From: SZUA-76 sp945787585
GTDB taxonomy: Bacteria > Pseudomonadota > Gammaproteobacteria > SZUA-140
DNA: 64,000 nucleotides
Direction of reading: 5' to 3'
Assembly (NCBI GenBank): GCA_947258425.1
Contig: CAMYIG010000001.1
Location: 28,771-92,770, forward strand
Shown here: positions 36,490 through 46,324 of the stretch, piece after piece
How the letters are laid out: the number at the start of each line of letters is the position of its first letter
How positions within the stretch are numbered: the stretch's first letter is position 1
The notes under the pieces: generated by a model
Told to the model about the DNA's origin: nothing
Databases searched by the model: none
What the model saw: the letters and a program-made list of their open reading frames with translations, nothing else
Program-made: the position numbers and the translations under genes

Positions 36490-37767
36490 ATGCCGACTCA
36501 GGATGAAGTAAAGATCGGAATGATTGGACTCGGCTATGTTGGCCTGCCACTTGCCGTTGAATTCGGTAAATTACTGCCCGTTATTGGCCTGGATATTAAC
36601 TCAGCTCGCGTTAACGAGTTAAAATCCGGCCAAGATAGCTCACTTGAAGTTGAACCTGAGGTGCTGAAGACTGCCACCCACCTGAGCTATACCGATAATC
36701 CAGCAGACCTGATCGATTGCAATGTCTACATTGTGACGGTACCTACCCCCATCGATGCACTGAAGCGCCCCGACTTAAGCCCGCTGGAAGGTGCCAGCCA
36801 GGTGGTCGGAAAGCTCCTCAAACAGGATGACATCGTCATCTTTGAGTCAACGGTTTATCCCGGCGCCACCGAAGAGGTGTGTGTACCGATTATGGAGCAG
36901 GCCTCTGGCCTTAAATATAACCAAGGATTCTATGTCGGCTACAGTCCGGAACGTATCAATCCCGGCGATAAAGAACATCGCGTTACCAATATTCTCAAAG
37001 TGACATCAGGCTCCACACCCGAAATTGCTGATTTTGTCGATGACTTATACAAAAAAGTGATCATCGCAGGCACTTATAAAGCCAGCTCAATCAAAGTCGC
37101 TGAGGCCTCCAAGGTGATTGAAAACACACAGCGCGATGTCAATATCGGACTGATCAATGAACTCGCGCAGATTTTCAGCCTGCTGGGTATCGATACACAG
37201 GAAGTGCTGGAAGCGGCCGGAACAAAGTGGAATTTCCTCCCATTCCGCCCAGGGCTGGTCGGTGGCCACTGTATCGGTGTCGATCCTTATTACCTAGTCC
37301 ACAAAGCGCAACAAGTCGGCTATACCCCCACCATTATCCCGGCCACGCGTGCACTGAATGACCATATGGGCCAGTACGTTGCGCAACGGGTGATTCGCTT
37401 GATGGCTGAGCATCGTTGCTCCATCGTTGATGCTAACGTACTTATTCTCGGCTTTGCCTTCAAAGAAAACTGCCCCGACCTCCGCAACACGCGTGTCGTC
37501 GACATCATGGCGGAACTTGAGGTATACAATGCCAACATTACTGTCTACGATCCCTGGGTCAGCCATGACGAAGCCACCCATGAATACGGCATTACACTCG
37601 CCAAGGATTTAACACCCAACACGTATGATGCTATTATCGTTGCGGTTGCTCACAACCAGTTTAAAGAGATGGGTATCGATAAAATTCGTGCGCTGGGGAA
37701 ACCGGGCGCGGTTGTATTTGATACCAAATATACCTTTTCAGCTCATGAAACAGATGGGCGTCTTTAA
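36490..37767 (+). CDS. tviB: UDP-N-acetyl-hexosamine 6-dehydrogenase (TviB/WbpA type)
   Basis: A 425-residue nucleotide-sugar dehydrogenase. The N-terminal Rossmann motif is IGMIGLGYVGLPLAVEFGK. VYIVTVPTPID and ESTVYPGATEEVC bind NAD and substrate. The catalytic cysteine lies in GGHCIGVDPYYL near residue 260. The sequence resembles TviB, which oxidises UDP-GlcNAc to UDP-GlcNAcA by two successive NAD-dependent steps, rather than glucose-specific Ugd. Exact sugar specificity is inferred. It is followed 39 bases later by galU on the same strand and provides uronic acids for the polymer. AGGAG lies about 11 bases before the ATG. Confidence 0.9.
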   Translation: MPTQDEVKIGMIGLGYVGLPLAVEFGKLLPVIGLDINSARVNELKSGQDSSLEVEPEVLKTATHLSYTDNPADLIDCNVYIVTVPTPIDALKRPDLSPLEGASQVVGKLLKQDDIVIFESTVYPGATEEVCVPIMEQASGLKYNQGFYVGYSPERINPGDKEHRVTNILKVTSGSTPEIADFVDDLYKKVIIAGTYKASSIKVAEASKVIENTQRDVNIGLINELAQIFSLLGIDTQEVLEAAGTKWNFLPFRPGLVGGHCIGVDPYYLVHKAQQVGYTPTIIPATRALNDHMGQYVAQRVIRLMAEHRCSIVDANVLILGFAFKENCPDLRNTRVVDIMAELEVYNANITVYDPWVSHDEATHEYGITLAKDLTPNTYDAIIVAVAHNQFKEMGIDKIRALGKPGAVVFDTKYTFSAHETDGRL

Positions 37768-37806
37768 TAAACTCACCCCATAAAAATAGTTGAAATATAT
37801 TCAAAT

Positions 37807-38694
37807 ATGATTACAAAAGCAGTCATCCCCGTTGCAGGCCTTGGTACTCGTATGCTTCCCGCTACCAAAGCGATCCCAAAAGAGATGCTACCGCTTGTTG
37901 ATAAACCGCTCATCCAGTACATCGTCAATGAGTGTATCGATGCTGGTATTAAAGAGATTGTTTTAGTCACACACTCTTCAAAAAATGCTATCGAAAACCA
38001 CTTTGATAAATCTTTTGAACTGGAAACAACGCTCGGAAAAAATGTTAAACGGAAGTTACTACGGGAAATCCAGACGATCTGTCCCAAAGATATCACCATC
38101 ATGCACGTCCGTCAGGGTGAAGCAAAAGGACTGGGGCATGCTGTCTCTATCGCTCGTCCATTAATCGGTGACAACCCGTTTGTAGTGATACTCCCGGATG
38201 TACTCATTGATGATGCCTCCTGCAACCTTGCCAGCGATAACCTGGCGGCAATGATAAAACGCTTCGACGATACTCAGGCCAGTCAAATCATGGTCGAACC
38301 AGTGGACAGAGAACAGGTATCAAACTACGGCGTGGTTGATTGTAACGGGGTCACACTACAGCCTGGCGAGTCAGCTAAAATGGTCAAAGTCGTTGAGAAG
38401 CCGTCAATCGATGAAGCACCGTCAAACCTCGCCGTCGTGGGTCGCTATGTCCTCTCAGCAAGCATATGGAACTTACTTGATAATACTGTTCCGGGTGCAG
38501 GCAACGAAATCCAGCTAACCGACGCAATTGCAGACCTAATTGAATTAGAAACCGTCGAGGCATTCCACATGACAGGAAAATCGCATGACTGCGGCTCTAA
38601 ACTGGGCTACATGAAGGCGTTTGTGGAGTATGGGATGAGGCATCCTGAAAATGGGGAAGCTTTCAGACAATATTTAAACACGCTCCGCAGCTAA
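37807..38694 (+). CDS. galU: UTP-glucose-1-phosphate uridylyltransferase
   Basis: A 295-residue enzyme of normal GalU length. It makes UDP-glucose from glucose-1-phosphate and UTP in the cytoplasm. The nucleotidyltransferase signature AVIPVAGLGTRMLPATKAIP starts at residue 5, followed by EMLPLVDKPLIQYIV. VVILPDVLID carries the metal-binding Asp, and VVEKPSIDEAPSNLAVVGRY is a family hallmark. It probably forms an operon with tviB and feeds sugar nucleotides to the exopolysaccharide pathway. A strong terminator follows. Confidence 0.96.
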   Translation: MITKAVIPVAGLGTRMLPATKAIPKEMLPLVDKPLIQYIVNECIDAGIKEIVLVTHSSKNAIENHFDKSFELETTLGKNVKRKLLREIQTICPKDITIMHVRQGEAKGLGHAVSIARPLIGDNPFVVILPDVLIDDASCNLASDNLAAMIKRFDDTQASQIMVEPVDREQVSNYGVVDCNGVTLQPGESAKMVKVVEKPSIDEAPSNLAVVGRYVLSASIWNLLDNTVPGAGNEIQLTDAIADLIELETVEAFHMTGKSHDCGSKLGYMKAFVEYGMRHPENGEAFRQYLNTLRS

Positions 38695-38707
38695 AATAGA
38701 CTCATAA

Positions 38708-38746
38708 AAAAAGGCCATGTGCGATTCAATCGCACATGGCCTTTTG
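38708..38746. terminator. Bidirectional terminator between galU and fba
   Basis: A stem of about 16 bp (AAGGCCATGTGCGATT and its near-complement ending CCTTTT) has T-rich sequence on its right side and a run of seven A residues on its left. It can therefore end both the plus-strand galU transcript and the minus-strand fba transcript. It also marks the edge between the exopolysaccharide island and central metabolism. Confidence 0.9.
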
Positions 38747-38763
38747 ATTACCTCAAATCGATC

Positions 38764-39801
38764 TTACTTATAATAACCGATCATCTGCTCAAGTGATTTT
38801 GCTTTAATCTTTGATGCCTGACCTGCACAACCAAAAGATTCGTAACGCGCTTTACAAATTTCAGACATTGCCTTGGTAGATTCCTTGAGGAATTTACGTG
38901 GGTCAAAGTTTGAAGCATTCTCAGCAAGGAACCTACGTACTGCACCGGTAGAAGCCATCCGCAAGTCAGTATCAATATTAACCTTACGTACGCCTGACTT
39001 GATCCCTTCAACGATCTCTTCAACAGGTACGCCATAGGTCTGGCCCATGTCACCACCGTAGTTATTAATAATCTCCAACCAATCCTGTGGTACAGATGAA
39101 GAACCGTGCATCACGAGATGAGTATTAGGAATCACTGCGTGAATCTCTCTGATACGGTCAATTCGCAGCACCGCACCTGTTGGTGGTTTGGTGAACTTAT
39201 AGGCGCCATGTGAAGTACCAATCGCAATGGCTAACGCATCAACATTGGTTTTTTCGACGAAGTCTTTTGCTTCATCGGCCTTGGTGAGTAGCTGATCCAT
39301 ATCCAGCGCACCTTCCGCGCCATGACCATCTTCTTCTCCCATCATGCCAGTTTCCAGCGAGCCAAGACAACCCAGCTCACCTTCAACAGAGACACCACCG
39401 GCATGTGCCATATCAACCACCTTCCGCGTGACATCAACATTGTACTCATAAGATGAAGGGGTTTTCATGTCAGCCATCAAAGAACCATCCATCATCACCG
39501 ATGAAAAACCAGACTGAATTGAGCGCAAACATACCGCAGGCTCAGAACCGTGATCCTGATGCATCACAACCGGAATGTGTGGATACTGCTCAACTGCCGC
39601 AGAGATCAGATGACGTAGAAAAGGTTCGCCCGCATAAGAGCGCGCGCCGGCAGAACCCTGCATGATCACAGGTGAATCAACCGCATCGGCGGCCTGCATG
39701 ATCGCGTGAACCTGTTCCATGTTGTTGACATTAAATGCGGGCATCCCGTAGCTGTTTTCAGCAGCATGATCCAGTAACTGGCGTAATGAAATCAGGGCCA
39801 T
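38764..39801 (-). CDS. fba: Fructose-bisphosphate aldolase, class II, Calvin-cycle subtype
   Basis: A 345-residue zinc-dependent aldolase. It condenses dihydroxyacetone phosphate with glyceraldehyde-3-phosphate, or with erythrose-4-phosphate in the Calvin cycle. MPAFNVNNMEQV opens the barrel. VVMHQDHGSE carries the catalytic Asp and a zinc-binding His, with further zinc ligands in SVEGELGCLG and LVMHGSSSVP. The insertion ETGMMGEEDGHGAEG is characteristic of the CbbA-type subfamily found in autotrophs and many other proteobacteria. It is the last gene of the tkt-gap-pgk-pyk-fba cluster, 77 bases after pyk. Confidence 0.95.
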   Translation of the reverse strand: MALISLRQLLDHAAENSYGMPAFNVNNMEQVHAIMQAADAVDSPVIMQGSAGARSYAGEPFLRHLISAAVEQYPHIPVVMHQDHGSEPAVCLRSIQSGFSSVMMDGSLMADMKTPSSYEYNVDVTRKVVDMAHAGGVSVEGELGCLGSLETGMMGEEDGHGAEGALDMDQLLTKADEAKDFVEKTNVDALAIAIGTSHGAYKFTKPPTGAVLRIDRIREIHAVIPNTHLVMHGSSSVPQDWLEIINNYGGDMGQTYGVPVEEIVEGIKSGVRKVNIDTDLRMASTGAVRRFLAENASNFDPRKFLKESTKAMSEICKARYESFGCAGQASKIKAKSLEQMIGYYK

Positions 39802-39878
39802 TGTCTGTTTCTCCTATCGTTTAAGTAATTATATTTAAAAATTTTGAACCACGTTATATATCGAGCGCTTCTTACTAA

Positions 39879-41303
39879 TCAAGCCCCGATACGAACAATC
39901 TTCATCGAATTTGTACCACCATCAACGCCGACCTTGTCGCCTTTAGTGATAATTAGCAGGTCACCTTCTTTTACGACACCCCGCTCTAACAATACATTTT
40001 GTGCCAACGCACTGAGTTCATACTCCTTAATATCATCAATATCAATACTCATCGGATACACTCCACGGTACATCGTCATACGACGTTTGGTTCGCTCACT
40101 GCGAGTCAAAGCATAAATCGGTAGACCCGAGCTAATACGCGACATCCACAACGGCGTAGAACCGGATTCCGTCAACGAAGCGATACCATCGACCTTTAAA
40201 TGGTTAGCGGTATACATCGTCGCCATCGCAACCGCTTCATCAATACGCCCAAAGGTCAGATCAACACGGTGATCAGAAACACGACTGCTGCGCTGTTTCT
40301 CTGCCTCTTCACAGATGCGCCCCATCGACTCAACCACTTTAGCAGGGTATTTTCCTGCCGCCGTTTCACCCGATAACATCACGGCATCGGTACCATCCAG
40401 TACTGCGTTAGCCACATCAAATACTTCTGCCCGTGTTGGAATCGGATTTTCAATCATCGATTCCATCATCTGCGTGGCAGTGATCACCACACGATCCATC
40501 GCACGTGCACGCTTAATCAGGTCTTTCTGAATCGCCGGGAGTTCTGCGTCACCGACTTCAACACCAAGATCACCACGCGCCACCATAATCACCTCAGAGG
40601 CCTCGATGATTTCATCGATCACATCAAGGGCATCCGCGCGCTCAATCTTGGAAACGATCGCGCCATGGCCACCGGCCTCACGCAACAATTTACGGCATTC
40701 ATTCACATCACTGGCAGAACGTGGAAAAGAGACCGCCACAAAATCGGCTTCAATCTGTGCGGCCGATAAAATGTCACGCTTATCTTTATCCGTTAACGCT
40801 GGCGCGGACAAACCACCGCCCTGAAGATTGATCCCTTTGTTATTCGATAAAGGACCGGTATGCATCACCTTCGTATGCACTTCCTGACCTTGTACGTCTG
40901 TCACTTCCAGAATCATACGGCCATCATCCAGCAACAACACATTTCCTGCCTTCACATCCGCTGGAAGGTTTTTATAAGTGATGCCGACTCGCTCGTTAGT
41001 CCCTTCTTCATCACCTAACGCAGCATCCAGAATAAAGCTATCCCCTTCTACCAGATTAACTTTACCTTCTTTAAACTTGCAGGTACGAATCTTGGGGCCC
41101 TGCAAATCAACCAGCACACCAATCGCTCTACCATGCTTTTCTGCAAATGCTCTAATATTATCCGCACGCCATTTTTGCTCTTCAAATGAGCCGTGTGAAA
41201 AATTCAGGCGCACAACATCAACACCGGCCACTACCAGTGATTCCAAAACTTTAGGGTCGTCAGTTGCCGGCCCTAGAGTTGCGACGATTTTTGTTCTGCG
41301 CAA
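39879..41303 (-). CDS. pyk: Pyruvate kinase
   Basis: A 474-residue pyruvate kinase of the PykA-like bacterial type. It converts phosphoenolpyruvate and ADP to pyruvate and ATP. RRTKIVATLGPATDD opens the protein, and VRLNFSHGSFEEQ and VDLQGPKIRT follow. The catalytic lysine is in IVSKIERADALD, and the metal-site signature is VARGDLGVEVG near residue 240. AVMLSGETAAGKYP is also present. The start is TTG at 41303, with GGAG placed well upstream. It lies between pgk and fba. Confidence 0.96.
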   Translation of the reverse strand: MRRTKIVATLGPATDDPKVLESLVVAGVDVVRLNFSHGSFEEQKWRADNIRAFAEKHGRAIGVLVDLQGPKIRTCKFKEGKVNLVEGDSFILDAALGDEEGTNERVGITYKNLPADVKAGNVLLLDDGRMILEVTDVQGQEVHTKVMHTGPLSNNKGINLQGGGLSAPALTDKDKRDILSAAQIEADFVAVSFPRSASDVNECRKLLREAGGHGAIVSKIERADALDVIDEIIEASEVIMVARGDLGVEVGDAELPAIQKDLIKRARAMDRVVITATQMMESMIENPIPTRAEVFDVANAVLDGTDAVMLSGETAAGKYPAKVVESMGRICEEAEKQRSSRVSDHRVDLTFGRIDEAVAMATMYTANHLKVDGIASLTESGSTPLWMSRISSGLPIYALTRSERTKRRMTMYRGVYPMSIDIDDIKEYELSALAQNVLLERGVVKEGDLLIITKGDKVGVDGGTNSMKIVRIGA

Positions 41304-41368
41304 CTTATCTTCTCCCCAATATTAACCAAAAATGGAGCCCACCTGGACTCCATATATTCTATCACCTA

Positions 41369-42544
41369 CTATTTAGCGCGCTCTTCCAGAATCTCAACGG
41401 CGGGCAATTTTTTACCCTCCAGAAATTCCAGGAATGCGCCACCACCTGTCGAAATATACGAAACTTTATCTGCAATATTATATTTAGATACGGCCGCCAG
41501 CGTGTCGCCACCGCCCGCAATCGAAAATGCAGGACTCTCGGCAATCGCATTGGCAATCGCTTTGGTCCCTTCGCCAAACTGATCAAACTCAAACACCCCA
41601 ACCGGGCCGTTCCAGACGATAGTGCCAGCGTTTTTCAGGATCTCAGCCAACTCTTTTGCACTCTCTGGGCCAATATCAAAAATCATGTCATCATCGGCCA
41701 CATCCGTGGCCGCCTTCAGTTCAGCGACAGCACTCTCTGAAAATTCTTTAGCGCAGACAACATCACGCGGCACCGGAATATCACCGCCGCGCGCTTTTGC
41801 ATCGGCCGTCAATTGCTTTGCAGTGTCGATCAAATCATTTTCACACAGTGACTTACCGACATTGTGACCCGCCGCCGCGATAAAAGTATTCGCAATCCCG
41901 CCACCCACAATCAGTTGATCAACAATCTTTGAGAGTGATTCCAGCACCGTCAGCTTGGTTGACACTTTAGAGCCGCCCACAATCGCCACCATCGGGCGTG
42001 CAGGGTTATCCAACGCCTTCCCTAACGCGTCCAGTTCACCCGCCAGCAGTGGCCCTGCACATGCAGTCGGCGCGAACTTGGCCACACCATGAGTTGAGGC
42101 CTGTGCGCGGTGCGCAGTGCCAAACGCATCCATCACAAACACATCACACAAAGCGGCATATTGCTTTGATAGCACATCTTCATTGCCCTTTTCACCGGCG
42201 TTGAAGCGTACATTTTCAAGGATCACAACGTCACCGTCTGCGAGTTCAACACCCCCCAAATAGTCCTGTACCAGCTTAACTTCTTTACCCAGTAGCTCAC
42301 CCATGTAGGCGGCAACAGCGGCCAGCGAGTACTCATCGGTATATTCACCTTCGGTAGGGCGTCCCAGATGTGACATGATCATCACCCCGGCACCTGCCTC
42401 CAGCGCCATTTTCACTGTCGGCAGTGACGCACGTATACGTGTGTCGTCTGATACCGCACCATTTTTAAGCGGTACGTTCAGATCCTGACGAATAAGCACA
42501 CGCTTACCTGCCAGAGCTAAGTCAGTCATTTTGATAACAGACAT
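41369..42544 (-). CDS. pgk: Phosphoglycerate kinase
   Basis: A 391-residue monomeric kinase of standard length. It transfers phosphate between 1,3-bisphosphoglycerate and ADP. KRVLIRQDLNVPLKNG near residue 14 is the family signature. MSHLGRPTEG and FGTAHRAQAST bind substrate, IVGGSKVSTKL opens the nucleotide domain and WNGPVGVFEFDQF closes the active site. SIAGGGDTLAAV binds the ADP phosphates. It follows gap after a 161-base gap holding a large hairpin, which may tune the gap:pgk ratio. Confidence 0.97.
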   Translation of the reverse strand: MSVIKMTDLALAGKRVLIRQDLNVPLKNGAVSDDTRIRASLPTVKMALEAGAGVMIMSHLGRPTEGEYTDEYSLAAVAAYMGELLGKEVKLVQDYLGGVELADGDVVILENVRFNAGEKGNEDVLSKQYAALCDVFVMDAFGTAHRAQASTHGVAKFAPTACAGPLLAGELDALGKALDNPARPMVAIVGGSKVSTKLTVLESLSKIVDQLIVGGGIANTFIAAAGHNVGKSLCENDLIDTAKQLTADAKARGGDIPVPRDVVCAKEFSESAVAELKAATDVADDDMIFDIGPESAKELAEILKNAGTIVWNGPVGVFEFDQFGEGTKAIANAIAESPAFSIAGGGDTLAAVSKYNIADKVSYISTGGGAFLEFLEGKKLPAVEILEERAK

Positions 42545-42611
42545 GGATTATCTCCTGATTTTTTAAAAAATTTGGTGAGAGCCGTAATCTCTCAACAAAT
42601 TTCTCTAAAAT

Positions 42612-42709
42612 GTAGGGGAAAGGGTAAAGAGATAAGAGTAAAGGGAACGGTGACGGGCCTTGCCCGTCATTTCGATCCCTTTCCCTTTCCCTTTCCTCTT
42701 GCCCTTTAC
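42612..42709. repeat. Imperfect polypurine/polypyrimidine inverted repeat between gap and pgk
   Basis: A GGGAAAGGG-rich arm (from 42612) and a CCCTTTCCC-rich arm (to 42709) pair imperfectly around a tight GACGGGC/GCCCGTC core at 42652-42668. The right arm abuts the gap stop codon. In the transcript this would form one long hairpin with no U-run. It may be an mRNA-processing or stability element, or a repetitive extragenic element. Confidence 0.75.
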
Positions 42710-43707
42710 TTAGCTACGTGGCGAACAAAGCGCATCATGTTGCAGGTATAACCGTATTCATTGTCATACCAGGAAACCACTTTGACGAAAGTACCGTCCA
42801 GTGCAATACCCGCACCTGCATCAAAAATAGAAGAGAAGCCCACGCCGCGGAAGTCAGTAGAAACAACTTTCTCATCGGTATAACTAAGGGTTTCACTCAT
42901 CGCGCCACTTTCAGAGGCCTCTTTCATCGCCGTACAGATGTCTGCATAAGACGCTTCTTTTTCTAATTCGACCGTCAAATCGACAACTGAGACATCAGAG
43001 GTAGGCACACGAAACGCCATTCCCGTCAGCTTGCCATTCAACTCAGGCAGTACTACGCCCACCGCTTTCGCTGCACCGGTAGAAGAAGGGATGATGTTTT
43101 CCAGGATACCGCGACCACCGCGCCAGTCTTTCTGAGAAGGGCCATCGACAGTCTTTTGTGTTGCTGTGGCGGCATGAACGGTGGTCATCAGACCACGCTT
43201 GATACCGAACTTATCGTTCAGTACCTTGGCAACAGGTGCCAAACAATTGGTGGTACAGGACGCCGCAGAAACGATGTTCTGGCCTGCGTAAGATTCATGG
43301 TTAACGCCATAGACGAACATTGGGGTGGCATCCTTAGAAGGCGCAGACTGCACAACCTTCTTCGCACCCGCATCGATGTGCGCCTGACAGGTCTCTTCAG
43401 TCAGGAAGAAACCGGTACATTCCAGCACGATGTCGACATCGACTTCATTCCATTTCAGGTCAGCTGGGTTACGCTCAGCGGTCAGGCGAATCTTCTTACC
43501 GTTAACAATCAGCGCACCGTTATCGACAGAAACTTCACCGTCGAAACGACCATGTACAGAGTCATATTTCAGCATGTACGCCAGATAGTCGGCGTCCAGC
43601 AGATCATTGATCGCAACAATCTCCATGTCATCGAACTCTTGTGCCACTGCACGGAAGGCCATACGACCGATACGACCAAAGCCGTTAATACCGATTTTAA
43701 TTGCCAT
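42706..43707 (-). CDS. gap: Glyceraldehyde-3-phosphate dehydrogenase, type I
   Basis: A 333-residue enzyme that converts glyceraldehyde-3-phosphate to 1,3-bisphosphoglycerate with NAD(P). INGFGRIGRMAFRAV is the N-terminal Rossmann motif. The catalytic cysteine lies in SAASCTTNCLAPV near residue 153, with the active-site histidine in MTTVHAATATQ. FRVPTSDVSVVDL and SWYDNEYGYTCNM complete the signature. The cofactor-selecting residue after the second strand (AINDLLDADYLAYML) is compatible with NAD. It lies between tkt and pgk, a classic order in glycolytic/Calvin clusters. Confidence 0.97.
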   Translation of the reverse strand: MAIKIGINGFGRIGRMAFRAVAQEFDDMEIVAINDLLDADYLAYMLKYDSVHGRFDGEVSVDNGALIVNGKKIRLTAERNPADLKWNEVDVDIVLECTGFFLTEETCQAHIDAGAKKVVQSAPSKDATPMFVYGVNHESYAGQNIVSAASCTTNCLAPVAKVLNDKFGIKRGLMTTVHAATATQKTVDGPSQKDWRGGRGILENIIPSSTGAAKAVGVVLPELNGKLTGMAFRVPTSDVSVVDLTVELEKEASYADICTAMKEASESGAMSETLSYTDEKVVSTDFRGVGFSSIFDAGAGIALDGTFVKVVSWYDNEYGYTCNMMRFVRHVAK

Positions 43708-43789
43708 TACAACTTTACTCCTAAAGGTAAATAAAAATATTTCGCCGCCTGCGCTATAAAAACAGCGCGGCGGACTTAATCATGGTTGA

Positions 43790-45763
43790 TTAAAGAACGC
43801 CTTCAACCGCAGCGACTACATTCTCTACAGTAAAACCAAATTCTTTAAACAGTTCACCCGCTGGCGCAGACTCACCAAAGTGGTCGATGCCAACGACCGC
43901 GTCCGCATACTTGTACCAGCCGCCGGTGACAGCAGCTTCAACAGCGACCGTTGGCACACCTTTGATCAGCACTGATGAACGATAAGCCTCGTCCTGTGCA
44001 TCAAAAACAGTGGTAGAAGGCATCGAAACAACACGAACCTTCTTACCCGTCATCGCTGCTGCAGCGCCTGTTGCCAGTGAAACTTCGGAACCTGTGCCGA
44101 TGATGATCGCATCAGGTGTACCGTCACAATCTTTCAGAATGTAACCACCTTTAGTGATGTCCGCAATCTGCGCATCGGTACGTGTCTGATGATCCAGCGC
44201 CTGACGAGAAAAGATCAACGTCGACGGGCCATCTTTACGTTCAATCGCCTGTGCCCAGGCGACAGCCGCTTCGACTGCATCGCAAGGACGCCACACGGCC
44301 ATGTTCGGGATCATACGCAGGGTAGGAATCTGCTCGACAGGCTGATGGGTTGGGCCATCTTCGCCCAGGCCAATCGAATCGTGGGTAAACACAAAAATGG
44401 TGCGGATCTTCATCAGCGCCGCCATACGCAGTGCGTTACGGGCGTACTCAGAGAACATCAGGAAGGTCGCGCCAAACGGGATCAGGCCGCCGTGCAAGGT
44501 AATGCCGTTCATGATCGCAGACATTCCGAATTCACGCACACCGTAGCGAATATAGTTAGGCACCTCATTGCTGTCCATTGGTTTGTAACCAGACCATTCG
44601 GTCAGGTTTGAGCAACCCAGATCAGCGGAGCCACCAAACAACTCAGGCAATATGGGTGAATAGGCTTCGATAGCCGCCAGTGATGCCTGACGTGTGGCTG
44701 GGCTTTTTGCTGCGGCATTAACGCCAGCGATGTAATCAGCCGACTTAGCTGCCCAATCAGCAGGCAGATCACCCGCGACACGACGCTCATATTCCGCTGC
44801 CAGCGCTGGGAATTTTGCTTTGTATGCAGCAAACTTTTCATTCCACGCCGCTTCTGCTGCCGCACCTTTCTCTTTTGCATCCCAACCAGCATAGATATCA
44901 GCAGGTATTTCAAATGCGCCGTGATCCCAACCCAGTGCAGCTTTGGTCAAGTTAATCTCGTCCTGTCCTAGTGCTGCGCCGTGACAGGCGTGGGTGCCCG
45001 CCTTATTCGGCGAACCAAAACCGATGGTGGTTTTACAACAGATCATGGTCGGTTTATCTGTCATCGCCTTCGCGTCACTAATCGCTTTGGCAACTGCGTC
45101 AGCATCGTGGCCATCAACGTCCGCAATCACATGCCAACCGTAAGATTCAAAACGCTTAGGGGTATCATCAGTGAACCAGCCATCCACGTGCCCATCAATA
45201 GAGATACCATTGTCATCCCAGAATGCGATCAGTTTGCCCAGCCCCAATGTACCTGCCAGTGAACAAGCTTCGTGGGAGATGCCTTCCATCAGGCAGCCAT
45301 CGCCGAGGAACACATAGGTGTGATGGTCAACAATTTCATCACCCTTCTGATTGAACTGCGCCGCCAGTGCTTTTTCAGCGATCGCCATGCCCACACCATT
45401 GGTAATACCCTGACCGAGTGGGCCAGTGGTGGTTTCAACACCCGGTGCATAACCATATTCAGGATGCCCCGGCGTTCTCGAATGCAGTTGACGAAACTGT
45501 TTTAGATCATCAATAGCGAGGTCGTAGCCCGTCAGATGTAACAGAGAGTAGATCAGCATTGAGCCGTGACCATTCGACAAAATAAAACGGTCGCGGTTGC
45601 TCCAGTTTGGGTTGGCTGGATTGTGGTTCATATTATCGTTCCACAAAACCTCAGCGATATCCGCCATCCCCATTGGTGCCCCTGGATGCCCAGAATTGGC
45701 TTTCTGTACCGCATCCATGCTCAGCGCACGAACGGCATTTGCTAGATCTCTACGAGATGGCAT
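43790..45763 (-). CDS. tkt: Transketolase
   Basis: A 657-residue thiamine-diphosphate enzyme of the pentose phosphate and Calvin pathways; it moves two-carbon ketol units between sugar phosphates. The N-terminal motif is LANAVRALSMDAVQKANSGH, followed by HPEYGYAPGVETTTGPLGQG. The TPP-binding motif is LGDGCLMEGISHEAC, with DDNGISIDGHVDGW after it. EDGPTHQPVEQIPTLR and VFTHDSIGLG are the pyrimidine-domain motifs. It is the first gene of the minus-strand metabolic cluster; a 560-base gap separates it from the thioredoxin-fold gene upstream. Confidence 0.97.
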   Translation of the reverse strand: MPSRRDLANAVRALSMDAVQKANSGHPGAPMGMADIAEVLWNDNMNHNPANPNWSNRDRFILSNGHGSMLIYSLLHLTGYDLAIDDLKQFRQLHSRTPGHPEYGYAPGVETTTGPLGQGITNGVGMAIAEKALAAQFNQKGDEIVDHHTYVFLGDGCLMEGISHEACSLAGTLGLGKLIAFWDDNGISIDGHVDGWFTDDTPKRFESYGWHVIADVDGHDADAVAKAISDAKAMTDKPTMICCKTTIGFGSPNKAGTHACHGAALGQDEINLTKAALGWDHGAFEIPADIYAGWDAKEKGAAAEAAWNEKFAAYKAKFPALAAEYERRVAGDLPADWAAKSADYIAGVNAAAKSPATRQASLAAIEAYSPILPELFGGSADLGCSNLTEWSGYKPMDSNEVPNYIRYGVREFGMSAIMNGITLHGGLIPFGATFLMFSEYARNALRMAALMKIRTIFVFTHDSIGLGEDGPTHQPVEQIPTLRMIPNMAVWRPCDAVEAAVAWAQAIERKDGPSTLIFSRQALDHQTRTDAQIADITKGGYILKDCDGTPDAIIIGTGSEVSLATGAAAAMTGKKVRVVSMPSTTVFDAQDEAYRSSVLIKGVPTVAVEAAVTGGWYKYADAVVGIDHFGESAPAGELFKEFGFTVENVVAAVEGVL

Positions 45764-46324
45764 TGCTTTCTCCTAATATCAAAAATAAAAACTGTTTCAG
45801 CACCGATAGTTTTCCACCATCGCTGCCTTGTAAATTCTTTTAGCCCTTGCCGACTTTCTTTCAGGCAACCGGATCAGCCCAGGCGCTGTCGCGCGTCACT
45901 GAACGCTTTTCATCTAAACGACTACCAATTATAGCCACTATCAGCGGGCACCTTAGCTAGCGACTAAGTGCGCCTCAAAATACTCCGCGGATACAAAGAC
46001 ATTGCTGCGTCAATTGTCGATAGGTCAGGTCACGCACACAGAACTACTTATGCTCGCTGCTGTCCGGTATCAAACAATACCCATCTCCCCGATGAGAGGA
46101 GAAAGTCAAAAACCAACCGACTCAACCACTTAATTTCACCGATTACTTCTATCGACAAGAACCGGCTATTTTCGCTCACCCGTGCCTGTTCGGCAATAGC
46201 CAATCACCAGGAAAACAGAAAGTTCTTTATGAACAATAAGATATGGGCGTCAGTCAATCGCGGTTAACGCCGCTTTTGAGCGAAACAACGGCTAAACTGC
46301 GGTGAATCTCTCTCAAAATCATGT
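45764..46324. other. Intergenic region upstream of tkt, no gene supported
   Basis: About 560 bases separate tkt from the downstream end of the thioredoxin-fold gene. A 99-codon plus-strand frame (45968-46267) lacks a ribosome site and looks random. The promoter of the tkt cluster should lie here. No strong hairpin or known riboswitch pattern was recognised. Confidence 0.5.

Noticed and set aside
44602..44913. Long reading frames in other frames of tkt, gap, pgk, pyk, ahcY and metK
   Set aside because: They are shadow frames inside strongly conserved genes, without ribosome sites or family patterns.
45968..46267. 99-codon plus-strand frame upstream of tkt
   Set aside because: No ribosome site, no domain-like pattern, and it lies in a region expected to hold a promoter.
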